A DNA stretch of 64,000 bases from Mermis nigrescens (Eukaryota; Nematoda; Enoplea; Mermithida; Mermithidae), in assembly GCA_036768485.1 (NCBI GenBank), contig JAVLUZ010000346.1:754001-818000 (forward strand), in the 5' to 3' direction. The position numbers and the translations under genes are program-made. A model generated the notes under the pieces. That model saw only the letters and a program-made list of their open reading frames with translations. It was not told where the DNA came from and searched no databases. This document shows, one piece after another, positions 22,141-32,608 of this stretch. Each line of letters opens with the position of its first letter. Position 1 is the stretch's first letter.

Positions 22141-24380
22141 CTATCCCTCAGGCCCAGCTTTGGCATGTATTTTGCGGCTGCAATCCTTTAGCCTACAGAA
22201 AAGGCCTTAGGGCCCCTGTCAAGCTAAACTAGGATTAATAAGTACAATGAATGACCAACGATTTTTGACGACTTTCGCATTTGCCGCCATTTTCCTCCAT
22301 GCAGTAAAAATTATACTATCTCCTTTAGTTAGTCTAGCGGTGTTCGAACAAAACTTCAACGTTTTGTTTTTATTGCATCAAACGAGAATAGCGGCGATTT
22401 TCTTGTCCTCTTTAGTGTTTCAATAAAACTCTTAAGTCTTAAGAATGTAGGAAGAGTCCTAATCTAATTTGTGATGTATCCGCGAAACGATTTTTCGCTT
22501 TTTTCTTCCCGCGAGGTGTTTACTAGTCGTATCAAAAATGCCAGAAAGGCGAAAAGAAATATTAAAGAAGAAAGAATTAAATTTATTCTTATTCACTTTT
22601 AATACTTACTTGCAAGCATGCTGTGACGTTTCCTAATTATCCTGGCTTTCGACATCCGAATTTGCGCTGATTTTCGATTAATCTGACAGGGTCTAAAATC
22701 GTTTTGCAGTTACTGTGGGAAAAATGAAATATCGAAAGGTAAAAAGTGTAAGTATAACTTGATTAAAGCTGAAAATTAATAAATATTGATTATATTAGTT
22801 AGTTTTCAGTGAATTTAAAAAGTTTTTTTACAAAACGTCTACATATTTTTACAGACGGTAACAAAGTCTATGTATCTTACTTAAAGTGAATTTCAGTCTA
22901 GAATACTACAATCTAGTTTTTAATGATTTAGATAAGTAACGTAAAATGGCATTTTTTATTTTTGCTGGTCTTCTGATGCTAAAATCTGAGTCTGCGACAA
23001 TAAAATACTTATTATTAAGGCACAATTTATATTTCTCTTTCCTCAACTAGATTTTAGGGCTTTTTATAAGAACCTAATTGATCCAGCAAAATAAATAGGA
23101 TTTGAGTGCCAGGAAGGATAGCTGCTTTACTAGGTTACGCTCAAATAAGCAGGCATTGTAAAAGAAAACTTATCAGAGCATAAGATTTTTTCACGCCTTC
23201 ATTGCACTTAACTCGAGTATTGAAGAGAAATATTATCGTAGTAAGTAAATATTTGCTGTGAAACACCGAAGTATTCTGATTAGTTCAAACTTCTACATTT
23301 AAAATTAGGTATTTAACATAGAAGCAATGCAGAAGAGATTTCGACATATTTGAATTTACAAGCGAAATTTAAAGCTAAAAAAAACCAAAAAATAGTAAAC
23401 TAACTTATATTTATTCTTCGTTTTCGCTAACAAAAAATCTGTATAATCATTTGATCATTCGACATAAAAGCTATGATTCTACCTTTTTTAGTCGTCAGAC
23501 ACTGCTTTAAGTATAAGTGAATCAAGCGGTTCTCAAATCAAGGTAGTTTTGATTATAAACAGGAGGATAGGGATTCTGCATAGAATATGATCATGGGGGT
23601 GAGGGCGCCTACCCCAGAATTCGCGATTTTTCGAAAGTTCCTAAAAATTTTCCAAAAAAGTCGCAAAAAAGGTGTTTTTCAAGCAATTTCAGCCATCTGT
23701 TTGCGTAAAAGTGTCTAATTTTATACTCTTAGCACTTTAAAATTTCAAAATCTTGAATTTTCATGCTGTGCATGTCTGGATTACGCCACCAAATTTGGTC
23801 GTCCACTAACCCCAGATACCGAGATTTTTCATCCCTTTGGCCTTGAGCAGAAACTTGTCTTTATAGGCAACTTCTAAGTGTTTTTGCCTTCTGGCCAAAA
23901 TTCGAAAGTCACTCATCCCGTTCAACCTAAGAATAGACGGTACCCCAAAATTTTTGGCGTTTACGCAATGTTTTTGTACAAGGTCCTTCTGTTACGTACA
24001 AAGGTGGTCCTAAAAAGTTCGTACAATTTGTGCGAGCATATTTTTGGGTACTATAATATGGTACATTAGCGATTTTAGTGTGGAAAAAGCAGTTGTTCGA
24101 CCTTTGGTAAAGTATTTTAGCTAATTTTTGGGTTTCTGAGGGCAAAAATCACTAATAATCGTCTCGAAACGCGCATAGCGCCGAAAAATTTCACAAATTT
24201 TTCTTCCAAAATGTACTTGACATTATAAAGACATATGTATAACATACAATATCATTTTCGGCGCAAAGCGCCGAAAATTTTTACGAATTTCAAACTTTTT
24301 TTTTGCAATTTTGCCTTCCCGAAAATCTCGTACATGTACAAAGATATCCCTAAAAGTCTTTGTACATCGGGAAAAATTTT
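22141..24380. other. Intergenic DNA with few recognisable features
   Basis: No supported gene. 23590-23790 carries a decayed repeat ending CATGCTGTGCATGTCTGG. 24255-24275 contains the CGGCGCAAAGCGCCG hairpin motif also found in the satellite at 29760-30400. Confidence 0.4.
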
Positions 24381-24499
24381 TGCCGAATACAAAAAACACT
24401 GCGTTTACGTATCACATTATGCTAATTTTGCTAATTGCATAAAACGTACGCTGTATCTGCTTGGCCGGTCAGAAGAAGCTCGACGGCGCCTTCCTTTGC

Positions 24500-24762
24500 T
24501 ACAATTAGCATTCTGTAACGCATTAATGGCGCTCGACGGTCAAAACTCCAATTCAATCAACCATTCGACGTCACTCACTGATATTATCATTTTCGGGAAT
24601 GTTTTGAGTTCTCTTTCGCGTTTGTTTGGACCCATTACTGAATCGGTCGTAATAGTCGGTGCACGCGTCGTGTGGCAGCTGAAATTGTTGCAAAAGGCGT
24701 TTCGCGACGACTTTGCCCACGAAAATCACGTCGCGCGTAAAATCCATGATGCACTGCGGATT
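24500..24762 (-). CDS. Uncertain coding exon(s), strand ambiguous
   Basis: This patch is richer in G+C than its surroundings and has long open frames on both strands. On the minus strand a plausible acceptor (TCTTAATCCGCAG, near 24753) opens a frame with CIMDFTRDVIFVGKVVAKRL and a basic stretch KQTRKRTQNIPEN. A GTGAGT donor follows near 24590, and a possible second exon after about 80 bases ends TAYVLCN-stop. On the plus strand a 178-codon frame (24235-24771) covers the same DNA and includes a run of Leu/Arg-rich sequence. I recognise no domain in either. It could be a real small gene, a retroelement relic or chance. Confidence 0.3.
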
Positions 24763-24907
24763 AAGAAATAGGATGTTTGAGCAATTAAGGGTAGCAACGA
24801 AATTTCTCGGCGTCCCTATTAAGGTCAATACCTGAAAGGTTGAAAAGGACCAAATGGTGGTAAGACGAATGATCCCATTTTTTTACGTTGCTTATCGAGA
24901 CGCATCC

Positions 24908-25056
24908 ACACATGGACGTGGGGGTTGACACCCCCAGAAATTCAAACCTTCCAGATTACTGTAGACCCTCAGAATTCTATTTTTACTAACATTTTTGGCA
25001 ATTTTACCGATCCTGACCCCCAAGAATTTTCTTGCTGCCCACGTATGGACGCTTCT
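24908..25056 (+). mobile_element. Short C/G-tract MITE copy
   Basis: From CACACATGGACGTGGGGG to CTTGCTGCCCACGTATGG, with the family termini preserved. Confidence 0.65.
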
Positions 25057-26940
25057 ATGCATCTGGTTCAAAAATTGTTGAAAAATCAGCTCTTATATAG
25101 AATTCCTCCTCCCCCAGCGATTTCCATATCAGCTACTGTAAGCATACTTTACATATAGGTACATTACTCATAGTCATAACTTTTGCACCAGATATCAAAT
25201 AGATATATAGGAGTTTTGATAAGTAAAGCTTGATTACTGTAGTTTATATAAAAATTGCTATGGGGAATTCATTATTAAAGTATAAAGACTTAAATTCTAC
25301 GTAGCAAATGTCCAGCTTTAAAAGGAGTTGAAAAATTGGTAATACATGCAAAAAACATGATCACGTTTCGACATTTATCATCAATCCACTGGCATGGAAG
25401 TTTGCGAAAAGAGAAGATTTTTCCAACAATGAAATTCTTGAGGCCGATATCAGTGTTCCAGGGACCCTTCAAGCAAACATTTCACAGAAGCATTGGGGCA
25501 TACATTCAAAGAGGTTCGTCCCATACCCCAAAGTCAGAAAATTTTTATCCCCCTGTCAATCTTTGTCAAAAACTTGAGCATTTAAACCATTCTTAGTTTT
25601 TTGACCATTTTTTCCTAAAATTGTATGTCATTTACACTCCCCCAAATGACCGGCGACCCCTCCCGAATTTTTCAGCCGTCACATTTATGACTTCCAGCAA
25701 ACAAATTATAGAGTCTCATGCATCAAAATTACAAAAATCGCAAATAGCGTCAAAATCTTAATTTTAGGGAATTTTAATTCTCCGCCCCAGCAGATTTTGC
25801 GCTTATGACACCGAAACCCTGGTGCTCACATTTGGGGTACGCAATTATTGGGTACACTCGACAGATGTTGCGTTGCTATTGATTTTGAATTGAATAGTAT
25901 TACTATTATCCTATGTTTTTTACTGCAACAAACTTGAAATTTAACGAAATGAGGTGTGAACTTCATTATGATGTTCCTTCAAATATTTTGGTTTGGATGC
26001 TCGAGCATGATTTCGAATCAGCATTTTTGTCATAGCTTACTCAGAAGATAAGAATGAAATAAGACATTTTATACTTTATAGTCAACTTGATGCCATTGAC
26101 TGCGCACACACGAAATGCAGCTTATCAAATTAATCAAACAGACGAAAAGTCACAACATAGAATCCTGTCACTCTCTGGAGTGCTCGTTTTTGTATTATCT
26201 GACTTCAACTTCGTACTATGAACTGCAGACATTAAAATTTAAAACTTGATATCAAAATTGTAAGTAAGAAAAATAGACAGTGTTGAGCTTTGTCGTCGTA
26301 TATTTTAGCATTGAGCTAGACTGGCTTAGACTCGCATACATGGAAACAGGGCAGAATTCTAATTGTAAACCGAACTTCATGTATCTGCAACCATTAAAGT
26401 CTAAATTAGGACTAGCTTAAGCTGTTACGTGGGTGCTGCTCGATTTTGGGGTCTGTGTGGTGTAAAACTTTACAAAAATCCCAAAAAAAAGATGCCGCGG
26501 TTCTAGCTTTTTTGAAGGGTCTACGGGACTCTAGGGGCGATGGAGCGAAGCCAGGAGCAAATCTGCAATAATAGGCGTGGACAAAAGTAAATGAATTGCT
26601 GAGATTTTATTTTTGGCAAGTTTAGATATGTTTTTTTTACTCAAAAATAAATGTCCATAAATACAAAATGCAAAGAACTGAAGAGTTGGTGTACATCAAT
26701 CGTTAAACAAAAAATTGTTTTGTCGGACATGGCGGCAGTGCAACATTCACGAGACTCTTCATTTAAAAAGTTTACATTCGATACAATTTTTCAATTTTAT
26801 TTTTTATATTACTGATTTCGCCAAATTGGAAATTTCAAGTAGTTTTTTCATATAATTGAATCCAAATTACCAAATGCAAAAAAGGTAGAAATAGGGTGAA
26901 GATTGATAAAAAAGATAATGAATAAAAGTTATTAAAAAGA
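25057..26940. other. Intergenic DNA, nothing recognised
   Basis: No exon, RNA gene or complete repeat supported. 25480-25800 has scraps of the interspersed repeats. Confidence 0.4.
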
Positions 26941-26951
26941 TTTAAGGCAAT

Positions 26952-27147
26952 AGTAGATACCATAGGTAGACAGCAGCCGAATTATGGGGGAAGGGGATCT
27001 GATGGGTTAAAATCGCTGAAAAAACACTAAGAATTAAATTCTGGGGTTTGTCGATTTTGAGAAAAAGGACCGCCGGATTCTTGAGAGAAGGGTCTCCCAG
27101 ACCCACCGTTATCCCTCTCCACAAACCTACATATGTGCGACCAGCAC
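26952..27147 (-). mobile_element. Short C/G-tract MITE copy
   Basis: Bounded by ACCATAGGTAGACAGCAGCCG and CTACATATGTGCGACC; interior GGGGG and CCC tracts match the family. Confidence 0.5.
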
Positions 27148-27165
27148 GGTTCAAAGCTACTAAAT

Positions 27166-27300
27166 CGACGAAAATTATACTTTGCGACGCTTCAGGAAGT
27201 TCAGGCCCAGCAAAAGGTCGAAAGGCCTCGAACCAAGCACGTGAAAGGAAACTGCGTATTCTTTTGCATGTCCGCCGATCCTTATTTTAGCTGTCAAATA
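27166..27300 (-). pseudogene. Scrap of a retroelement aspartic protease
   Basis: About 35 minus-strand residues contain VSFHVLGSRPFDLLLGLNFL, the C-terminal signature of retropepsins, in which an LLG-hydrophobic-D/N-FL strand closes the fold. The catalytic Asp-Thr-Gly is not preserved nearby. It is unlike the protease of the LTR element at 40.7 kb, so it comes from another family. Only this short piece is recognisable. Confidence 0.45.
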
Positions 27301-27442
27301 TAAAAAAACTACAGTAAAAGGGGTAACACACGGGCCCCGCGTATGTACTAAAAACAAATGATGTTACTAGTCGGTAATACCGCCCATCCAAATTTTCACT
27401 ATTTTCCTTCAAATGACGCTTCGCGCAACTTTATGTTGAAGT

Positions 27443-27511
27443 CATTAGCTCTCGAACCAGAAGACCTTCTTGTTGATAGTTAGTCGTCCTAACCATTGAG
27501 CCATCCACTTG
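27443..27511 (-). repeat. tRNA-like (SINE or tRNA pseudogene) sequence
   Basis: The minus strand shows an A-box-like TGGCTCAATGGTTAGG and a B-box-like GGTTCGAGAGC at tRNA spacing. The stems pair poorly, so this is more likely a tRNA-derived repeat than a functional tRNA. Confidence 0.45.
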
Positions 27512-27979
27512 ATATGACAAGTTTGGAAATTATGGGATAAACGCTTTTACAGAGCGATTTTTAAGATTCAATTAGCCCTGCTCTCTATGATTCAGCAATA
27601 AGATACCGATGTGAGGTTGCTTGAGGAATCATAATGGTGTCACACGCATGCTGCTTCCAACGTGCTGGCACCATAATGCCATAACTAAGCTAGTCTAACC
27701 TTGAATTATCGACAGAAACAAAATATACCACTGATCATTCAGGCTCACTAAGCCTCCGTAGTAGCATGCAACGAGCGGAGTGCGCGGCGCGACTCGCAGG
27801 CTTACGTTATGTCTGGCGTTATTGTAAATCGCGCAGCAATCTAATGTCGATAGTTTGCCTGAAATCTAAAGAGCTGGAGCTAATTCAAACTAAATCTGCT
27901 GACACCAGAATGTCAAGTATTCACCAAAAAATCGCTTGTTAATATTAAGATGTTCTTCACATTATTGATTTCTCAGCCG

Positions 27980-28059
27980 GATTGCTCAGTGGTCAGATCG
28001 CTCGACTACCAATAAATGGGGGGAAACTCCCAACCTGGCAACACTGCAAGCCCTCGATC
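27980..28059 (+). repeat. Possible tRNA-like sequence interrupted by the hAT element
   Basis: GGATTGCTCAGTGGTCAGATCGC resembles an A box. The downstream part (CCTCGATC-TATTCG after 30953) is separated by the hAT insertion. Weak evidence. It also holds AACCTGGCAACACTG, an inverted copy of the hAT terminus just outside that element. Confidence 0.3.
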
Positions 28060-28084
28060 CAGTGTTGCCAGGTCCCAAAATTCA

Positions 28085-28185
28085 GATTCTCCTGCACAGA
28101 GGTAAAATTGGGGAAAAATTCTCCTGCAATTCTCCTGAAAATATTTTGATTCTCCTGAAAATTCTCCTGGCTCATATTTTGCAGG
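28085..28185 (+). repeat. Left subterminal ATTCTCCTG repeats
   Basis: Six copies of ATTCTCCTG or close variants within 100 bp of the end. In hAT elements subterminal repeats serve as transposase binding sites. Confidence 0.75.
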
Positions 28186-28428
28186 AAAGGTTGTGTGTAC
28201 AGCAGATCTACAATTGTATGTACACATGCATATCAAGCATGCTCAGGCCAATTTACCTTGTTTCACCCAACTATTTTATTCTGATCTCTTGCCTGTTAAT
28301 CCTAAGGACACTCAAGGCTGAATAATGAACATTAATTCTCTCACAAAAAGCTCATGGAGCATATCTGCATTATACAGGCAGATGCAAAAATAATGGAAGA
28401 CTAATGCTGCACCACAAAGTATAACATT

Positions 28429-28647
28429 TTATTCAACATCAACAGCTGACAAACATTCAATAACAGATTCCTGATCTTCATCAGGAGCTACATTTTTGGT
28501 CATGTAAATAGAATCCGTAAAGCGCAACAACATCTGTTTTGATGGCTTAAAGCTAGAAAGAGATATATTCCATAAGATAAAGGCATAACGAACAGTGATC
28601 ACAGCATCAACCAGATTTTGCACTTTAATACTTAAAGGGACCTCCAA
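28429..28647 (-). pseudogene. hAT transposase C-terminal relic
   Basis: An open stretch of 72 residues ends in TAA at 28429. The segment VITVRYAFILWNISLSSFKP followed by SKQMLLRFTDSIYM resembles the end of hAT transposases, where a hydrophobic 'RYGL..' helix is followed by a 'F.PS..M...F....Y' pattern just after the dimerisation region. The catalytic Asp/Asp/Glu core and dimerisation domain proper are absent upstream. Its position inside a hAT-type element supports the call. Similarity is recognised by pattern only. Confidence 0.5.
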
Positions 28648-28946
28648 AACTTAATTATTTAGAAGACTATACAAAGTAAACCTAAAACCTGCTAGTGTCA
28701 AATACTTTTAATCAAGGATTTAGAAACTAATAAAGAATAGCACAAAAACAATAGATGTCTTATTTCGGCTACCAAGGAAACAGAAATGTTTGAAAACAAA
28801 ATATCACAATCTGTAGCACTTATTCAATTCAGATAGGATCTATTGTTAGCTCAGGCGAATTCGTAATTGTCGCGTTTCAGTAATAAATTATTTCATTCAT
28901 TCATTCATATATATTCTGCGTCTTGTCTAATTTCACAAATGGGTAC

Positions 28947-29079
28947 CTTTCAATTCAGAAATCTTTTCCCAATCCTTACGATAGGCCTGAACAAATTCGC
29001 TCCGTTTTCGTGCTGTGGTTTCAATTTCACCGCTGGATTCGCCTGAGCTAACATTTACAATGGCAGTTTCTTTCGACAT
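28947..29079 (-). pseudogene. Putative first exon of a hAT-type transposase
   Basis: ATG at 29079 opens 44 codons to a GT donor (GTACCC) at 28946. The peptide has a Ser-rich start and then RKRSEFVQAYRKDWEKISEL, a 'Y+KDWE' lead-in typical of proteins that carry a BED-type zinc finger in the next exon, as many hAT transposases do. The finger itself is not found before the C-terminal relic, which lies only 300 bp away, so the middle of the gene seems deleted. Confidence 0.5.
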
Positions 29080-29423
29080 AGGAAATTTAAATTATAACAT
29101 GTGTATCTACACTAATATATTATACAAAGGCACTAATCGGCTATCCTGAACAGAGAACAGATAATTTTACATATACTGCTCAAGGGCCTAAGCTAAAGAG
29201 GTCGCATTGTTTACAATACACATTATTCGAAAAAACAGTTTCTGTGCTTAAAACAGTGACCGCCAATTTTCAGTTGCACTTACATCATCAAAAATTTCTG
29301 AAAAGAGCCCTGTTTGCAATGTCTTTTGAAAAAATAAATAATACTTTATTACTAATTGTATGTACTTCAGTAGCAAGCAAATCCTTACGTTTTGAAATAT
29401 ATCAAAAAAATGTTTATAGGCGC

Positions 29424-30503
29424 TTTGCAAACACCGTTTTTTCCCCAGCGACTTGGTTGACATTATAGACCAAACCCAAAATTTTTTTCCACTTTTTCCA
29501 ACCTTTTTCCACGTTTTTTGGGAGGTCTAAAAACGTTAAAAATAGAGCGCCTGTGTTGGAAAATCAGTGTTTTTTAAGTAGAAAATTTTATGTACATATG
29601 CAATAGCGGTGTTTGATGCACTTTTTGTATAAAAATTTCGCGCTCTACAAGAAATATCACGATCAGTATACGTTATTTATGTTAAAACTTGAATTTCCTT
29701 CCTTCAGTAGAGCATTTTAGCGAATTCTGAAGTCGTTTTTGATTATTAAAACTATAATTTATCAAATGGCGCGAAGCGCCAGAAAATTTTGAAATTTTAG
29801 CTCTCTAAATCATTTTTGCATTACAAAAACTGTGCAGAAGGTAAGGATTTTCAATCGTAGTGGAGTTCTAGGACCAGATTATCAATAAAAATGCTGCTAT
29901 TGGCGCCGCGCGGCTTAAACATTAATAACAAGTAAGAATTAAATCCACTCGGCGCGAAGCGCCGAAAAATTTTTGTAGTTTCACTGCTCTAAAACGCATT
30001 TTTGCATTACAAAAACTAACCGAATCCGTGCAGAAGATAATAAATTTCAATCGTAGTAAAGTTCTAGATCAAATTGTCAATAAAAATGCTGCAATTGACG
30101 CGGCGCGGCTTAAATATTAATAACAAGTAAGAATCAAATCAATTCGGCGCGAAGCGCCGAAAAATTTTTGAAGTTTCGCTCCTCTAAAACGCATTTTTAC
30201 ATTACAAAAACTAACTGAATCCGTGCAGAAGATAAGGATTTTCAATCGTAGTGAAGTTCCAGACCAGATTGTCGATAAAAATGCTGCGTTTGGCGCGGCG
30301 CGGCTCAAAGATTAATAATAAGTAAGAATTAAATCAATTCGGCGCGAAGCGCCGAAAAATTTTTGAAGTTTTAACTCTCTAAAACGCATTTTTAACATTA
30401 CAAAAATTTTCCACAAATGCCAACCAAGCCCAAAAATTTTTTCCATCTCCCAAAATTTTGGTTGACAAATACACCAAAAAGTGGAAAAAACGGTGTTTGC
30501 AAA
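29424..30503. mobile_element. Nested element with TTTGCAAACACCG ends
   Basis: Inverted ends TTTGCAAACACCGTTTTTTCC and its mirror GGAAAAAACGGTGTTTGCAAA. Inside both ends are further inverted blocks (GGTTGAC, CCCAAAATTTTTTTCC). No clear target duplication was found. The middle is a tandem satellite. Confidence 0.7.
29760..30400 (+). repeat. Satellite, unit about 190 bp, with GGCGCGAAGCGCC hairpin
   Basis: About 3.4 head-to-tail copies, with hairpin motifs at 29767, 29951, 30145 and 30341 (spacing 184-196). Each copy contains AATCGTAGTGAAGTTCTAGA-like and ATAAAAATGCTGC blocks. Confidence 0.88.
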
Positions 30504-30773
30504 CGTCTATGAAACTGATAAAAACAATTAGACGGTGTGTAAGGCTATGTATTTCTGCACTTCGTGATATTAAGTGAATAAATAAATGAATGAATGAATG
30601 ATTTACTACGGAAGCACGAAACTTATTTGGATATAGTTATAACTTAACACTTAGGTAGGTCTCAACTATGAACGAAATAAATTCTTAATGTGAAACAACT
30701 AACTAAGTACAGTAAGTACAGTAATAAGGTTAATGTATGATAATCATTATAACTTGCTGTTTAAGTTTTGAAA

Positions 30774-30940
30774 ATTCTCCTGAATTCTCCTAGATTTTCA
30801 GGATTCTCCTGAATTCTCCTGACATTTTAAAATTCTCCTGCATTCTCCTGCAGGTTTACAATTTCTCCTGAAAAGCCCATTCTCCTGCTCCTGCTCCTGA
30901 AAATTTTAGATTCTCCTGAATTCAGGAGAATTCTCCTGCA
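30774..30940 (+). repeat. Right subterminal ATTCTCCTG repeats
   Basis: At least ten copies, in the same orientation as those at the left end. Confidence 0.75.
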
Positions 30941-30961
30941 CCTGGCAACCCTGCCTCGATC

Positions 30962-31375
30962 TATTCGCAGGAACATCTACAGTAAATGATCACATGCTTT
31001 ATTGCACAAAAGAGTTAACTCGCATACAGAAAGAAAAATGATAATGTGAGAATTGTAAACGGAACAATGTTCTACTAGTATTGTTTTCATTATTTTACTT
31101 ATTTTAATCAATATACTCTATTATCATTTTGTTCACCATTTTAATTATTTTAATCATCATTATTTACGTTTATTGATCAAAAATTGCCTATTGTAAGGAC
31201 AGTAAAAGTTGTTTTTTTTGCTTCACTTTCTGCGAAAAGCTACAATATTTATGTGCACACCAAGATAAGTACTGTATGTATCTTCAGCAAATCGAATTTT
31301 ACCGATTCATGTGCACCAACGGTAAACATCAAAAAAATACATACCTACATACAAATCTAAACTTATACATATGTA
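30962..31375. other. Intergenic AT-rich DNA
   Basis: No feature supported. Confidence 0.4.
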
Positions 31376-31917
31376 TAGTCTGTTTCATTTATCCGAGAGC
31401 TTTTTCAGCAAATGTTTTCGGAGGTTACAGTAACCCCTTCTTTCTTATTTACTGTAGGTCGCTAGATCTCACTATAGCTATGTAGTAAAGACGGTTTTTT
31501 CAACAACATTTTTGCGGCATAATTTATTCTCGTCTTCCAGCAGATCAATTAACTTACTAATAAAAATCGCGCATTCAACATATCCTGAGTCGACACTTTA
31601 AACACAATCGACTGAGATGTTAAGAAACGCCGTTAACTCCCGCATAGCTCAGTGGTAAAACCTCTTGCTTGTAGTCGAAGCAACCCGGGTTCGATTCCAG
31701 CCGATAACTTTTTGTCTAGCGCACTTACTTTGTCCCATCACTGATTAAATACCTAAATCAAAATTATTTAGGCGTATTAGTGAATTGAAAATGGAAGAAT
31801 TCTAGCCACTCGCCCTCACTGAGCTGATCTGCCGAAGTACAGTAATTCGTCTTGTTTAGCTTACTGTAGCCCTTAAAAGAATTGACTAAAAACCTCTCGA
31901 ATAAATGAAACAGACTA
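31376..31917. mobile_element. TA-target MITE carrying a tRNA-like sequence
   Basis: Inverted ends TAGTCTGTTTCATTTATCCG and its mirror (GAATAAATGAAACAGACTA) are flanked by TA on both sides (31374-31375, 31918-31919), as for Tc1/mariner-type insertions. Subterminal TTACAGTAA/TTACTGTAG motifs are repeated. No transposase. A second copy of similar length lies at 48150-49637. Confidence 0.85.
31639..31709 (+). repeat. tRNA-like sequence inside the MITE (Thr-AGT-like)
   Basis: A box TAGCTCAGTGGT (31645-31656) and B box GGTTCGATTCC (31688-31698). A stem TTGCTT/AAGCAA encloses a seven-base loop GTAGTCG (31671-31677), whose middle bases would be anticodon AGT (Thr). The D stem and acceptor stem pair poorly, and position 37 is C. 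A second, more decayed copy sits in the sister MITE at about 49350-49420. It is probably not a working tRNA gene but may retain RNA polymerase III promoter boxes. Confidence 0.6.
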
Positions 31918-31991
31918 TAGGTAGGTATATTTGTGTGCATATAGTCTGTTCTGTTAGTAGTAAGGCATGGCACTCTGGATGGCTGGCAACC

Positions 31992-32270
31992 ATACGTGGG
32001 CAGCAAGAAAATTCTGGGGGGTGCAAGATTTTTTTGAAGGTCAAAAAATGGCCTTAAAAATGGTGGTAGGGCGATAAAAACACCATTTTTCGACGTTTCT
32101 CATCAAGCACTATCCATTGGCATCAAAAAATTGCGAAAAAACCGATAAAAAATTTTCAAAGATTGAATTCTGGGGGGTATTTTGATTTCTGGGGGGGGGT
32201 ATTTTGGTTTCTGGGGGGTTGCATACCCCCCCCAAACCCCCCCCCCACGCCCAGGTGTGCTGGCAACCCA
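31992..32270 (-). mobile_element. C/G-tract MITE copy
   Basis: Starts ACCATACGTGGGCAGCAAG and ends CCCCACGCCCAGGTGTG, with long G runs (GGGGGGGGG) in the interior. Faces the next copy. Confidence 0.8.
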
Positions 32271-32307
32271 ACCCACGCATTTACACTTAAGGGTAATATG
32301 TGTGGGT

Positions 32308-32592
32308 GGCAACCACACATGGGCGTGGGGGGAGGGGGTATGCACCCCCCCCCCAGAAGTTGAAATAAGCCCCCCCAGAAATCAAAACACCCCCCACCCC
32401 AGAAAATTTTTTTTTTGCTTTTTTAGCAATTTTTGATGCCATTGGATAGTGCTCGATGAGAAACGTCGAAAAATGGTGTTTTTTTCGCCATACGACCACT
32501 TTTAAGACCATTTCTTGACCTTTAAAATTTTTTCACTACCTCCAGAAATTTTTTCACCCCCCCCCCAGAATTTTGGTGCTGCCCACCCATGG
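32308..32592 (+). mobile_element. C/G-tract MITE copy, inverted to its neighbour
   Basis: Starts ACCACACATGGGCGTGGGG and ends GCTGCCCACCCATGGTGG. The C runs pair with the G runs of 31992-32270. Confidence 0.8.
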
Positions 32593-32608
32593 TGGCAACC
32601 CAGAATGT

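Larger units (their letters stand above)
28060..30953. mobile_element. hAT element, non-autonomous, with transposase relics
   Basis: Ends CAGTGTTGCCAGGT and CACCTGGCAACCCTG form imperfect inverted repeats of the hAT CA-GTG type. Exact 8-bp flanking repeats CCTCGATC (28052-28059 and 30954-30961) mark the insertion. Many copies of ATTCTCCTG lie just inside both ends, in the same orientation. The interior holds a possible transposase first exon and a hAT C-terminal exon on the minus strand, but not the catalytic core. A second element with satellite repeats is nested at 29424-30503. The element interrupts an older tRNA-like sequence. Confidence 0.9.

Noticed and set aside
31639..31709. Functional tRNA-Thr gene
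   Set aside because: Acceptor and D stems pair poorly, position 37 is C, and the sequence is embedded in a repeated MITE with a more decayed sister copy.
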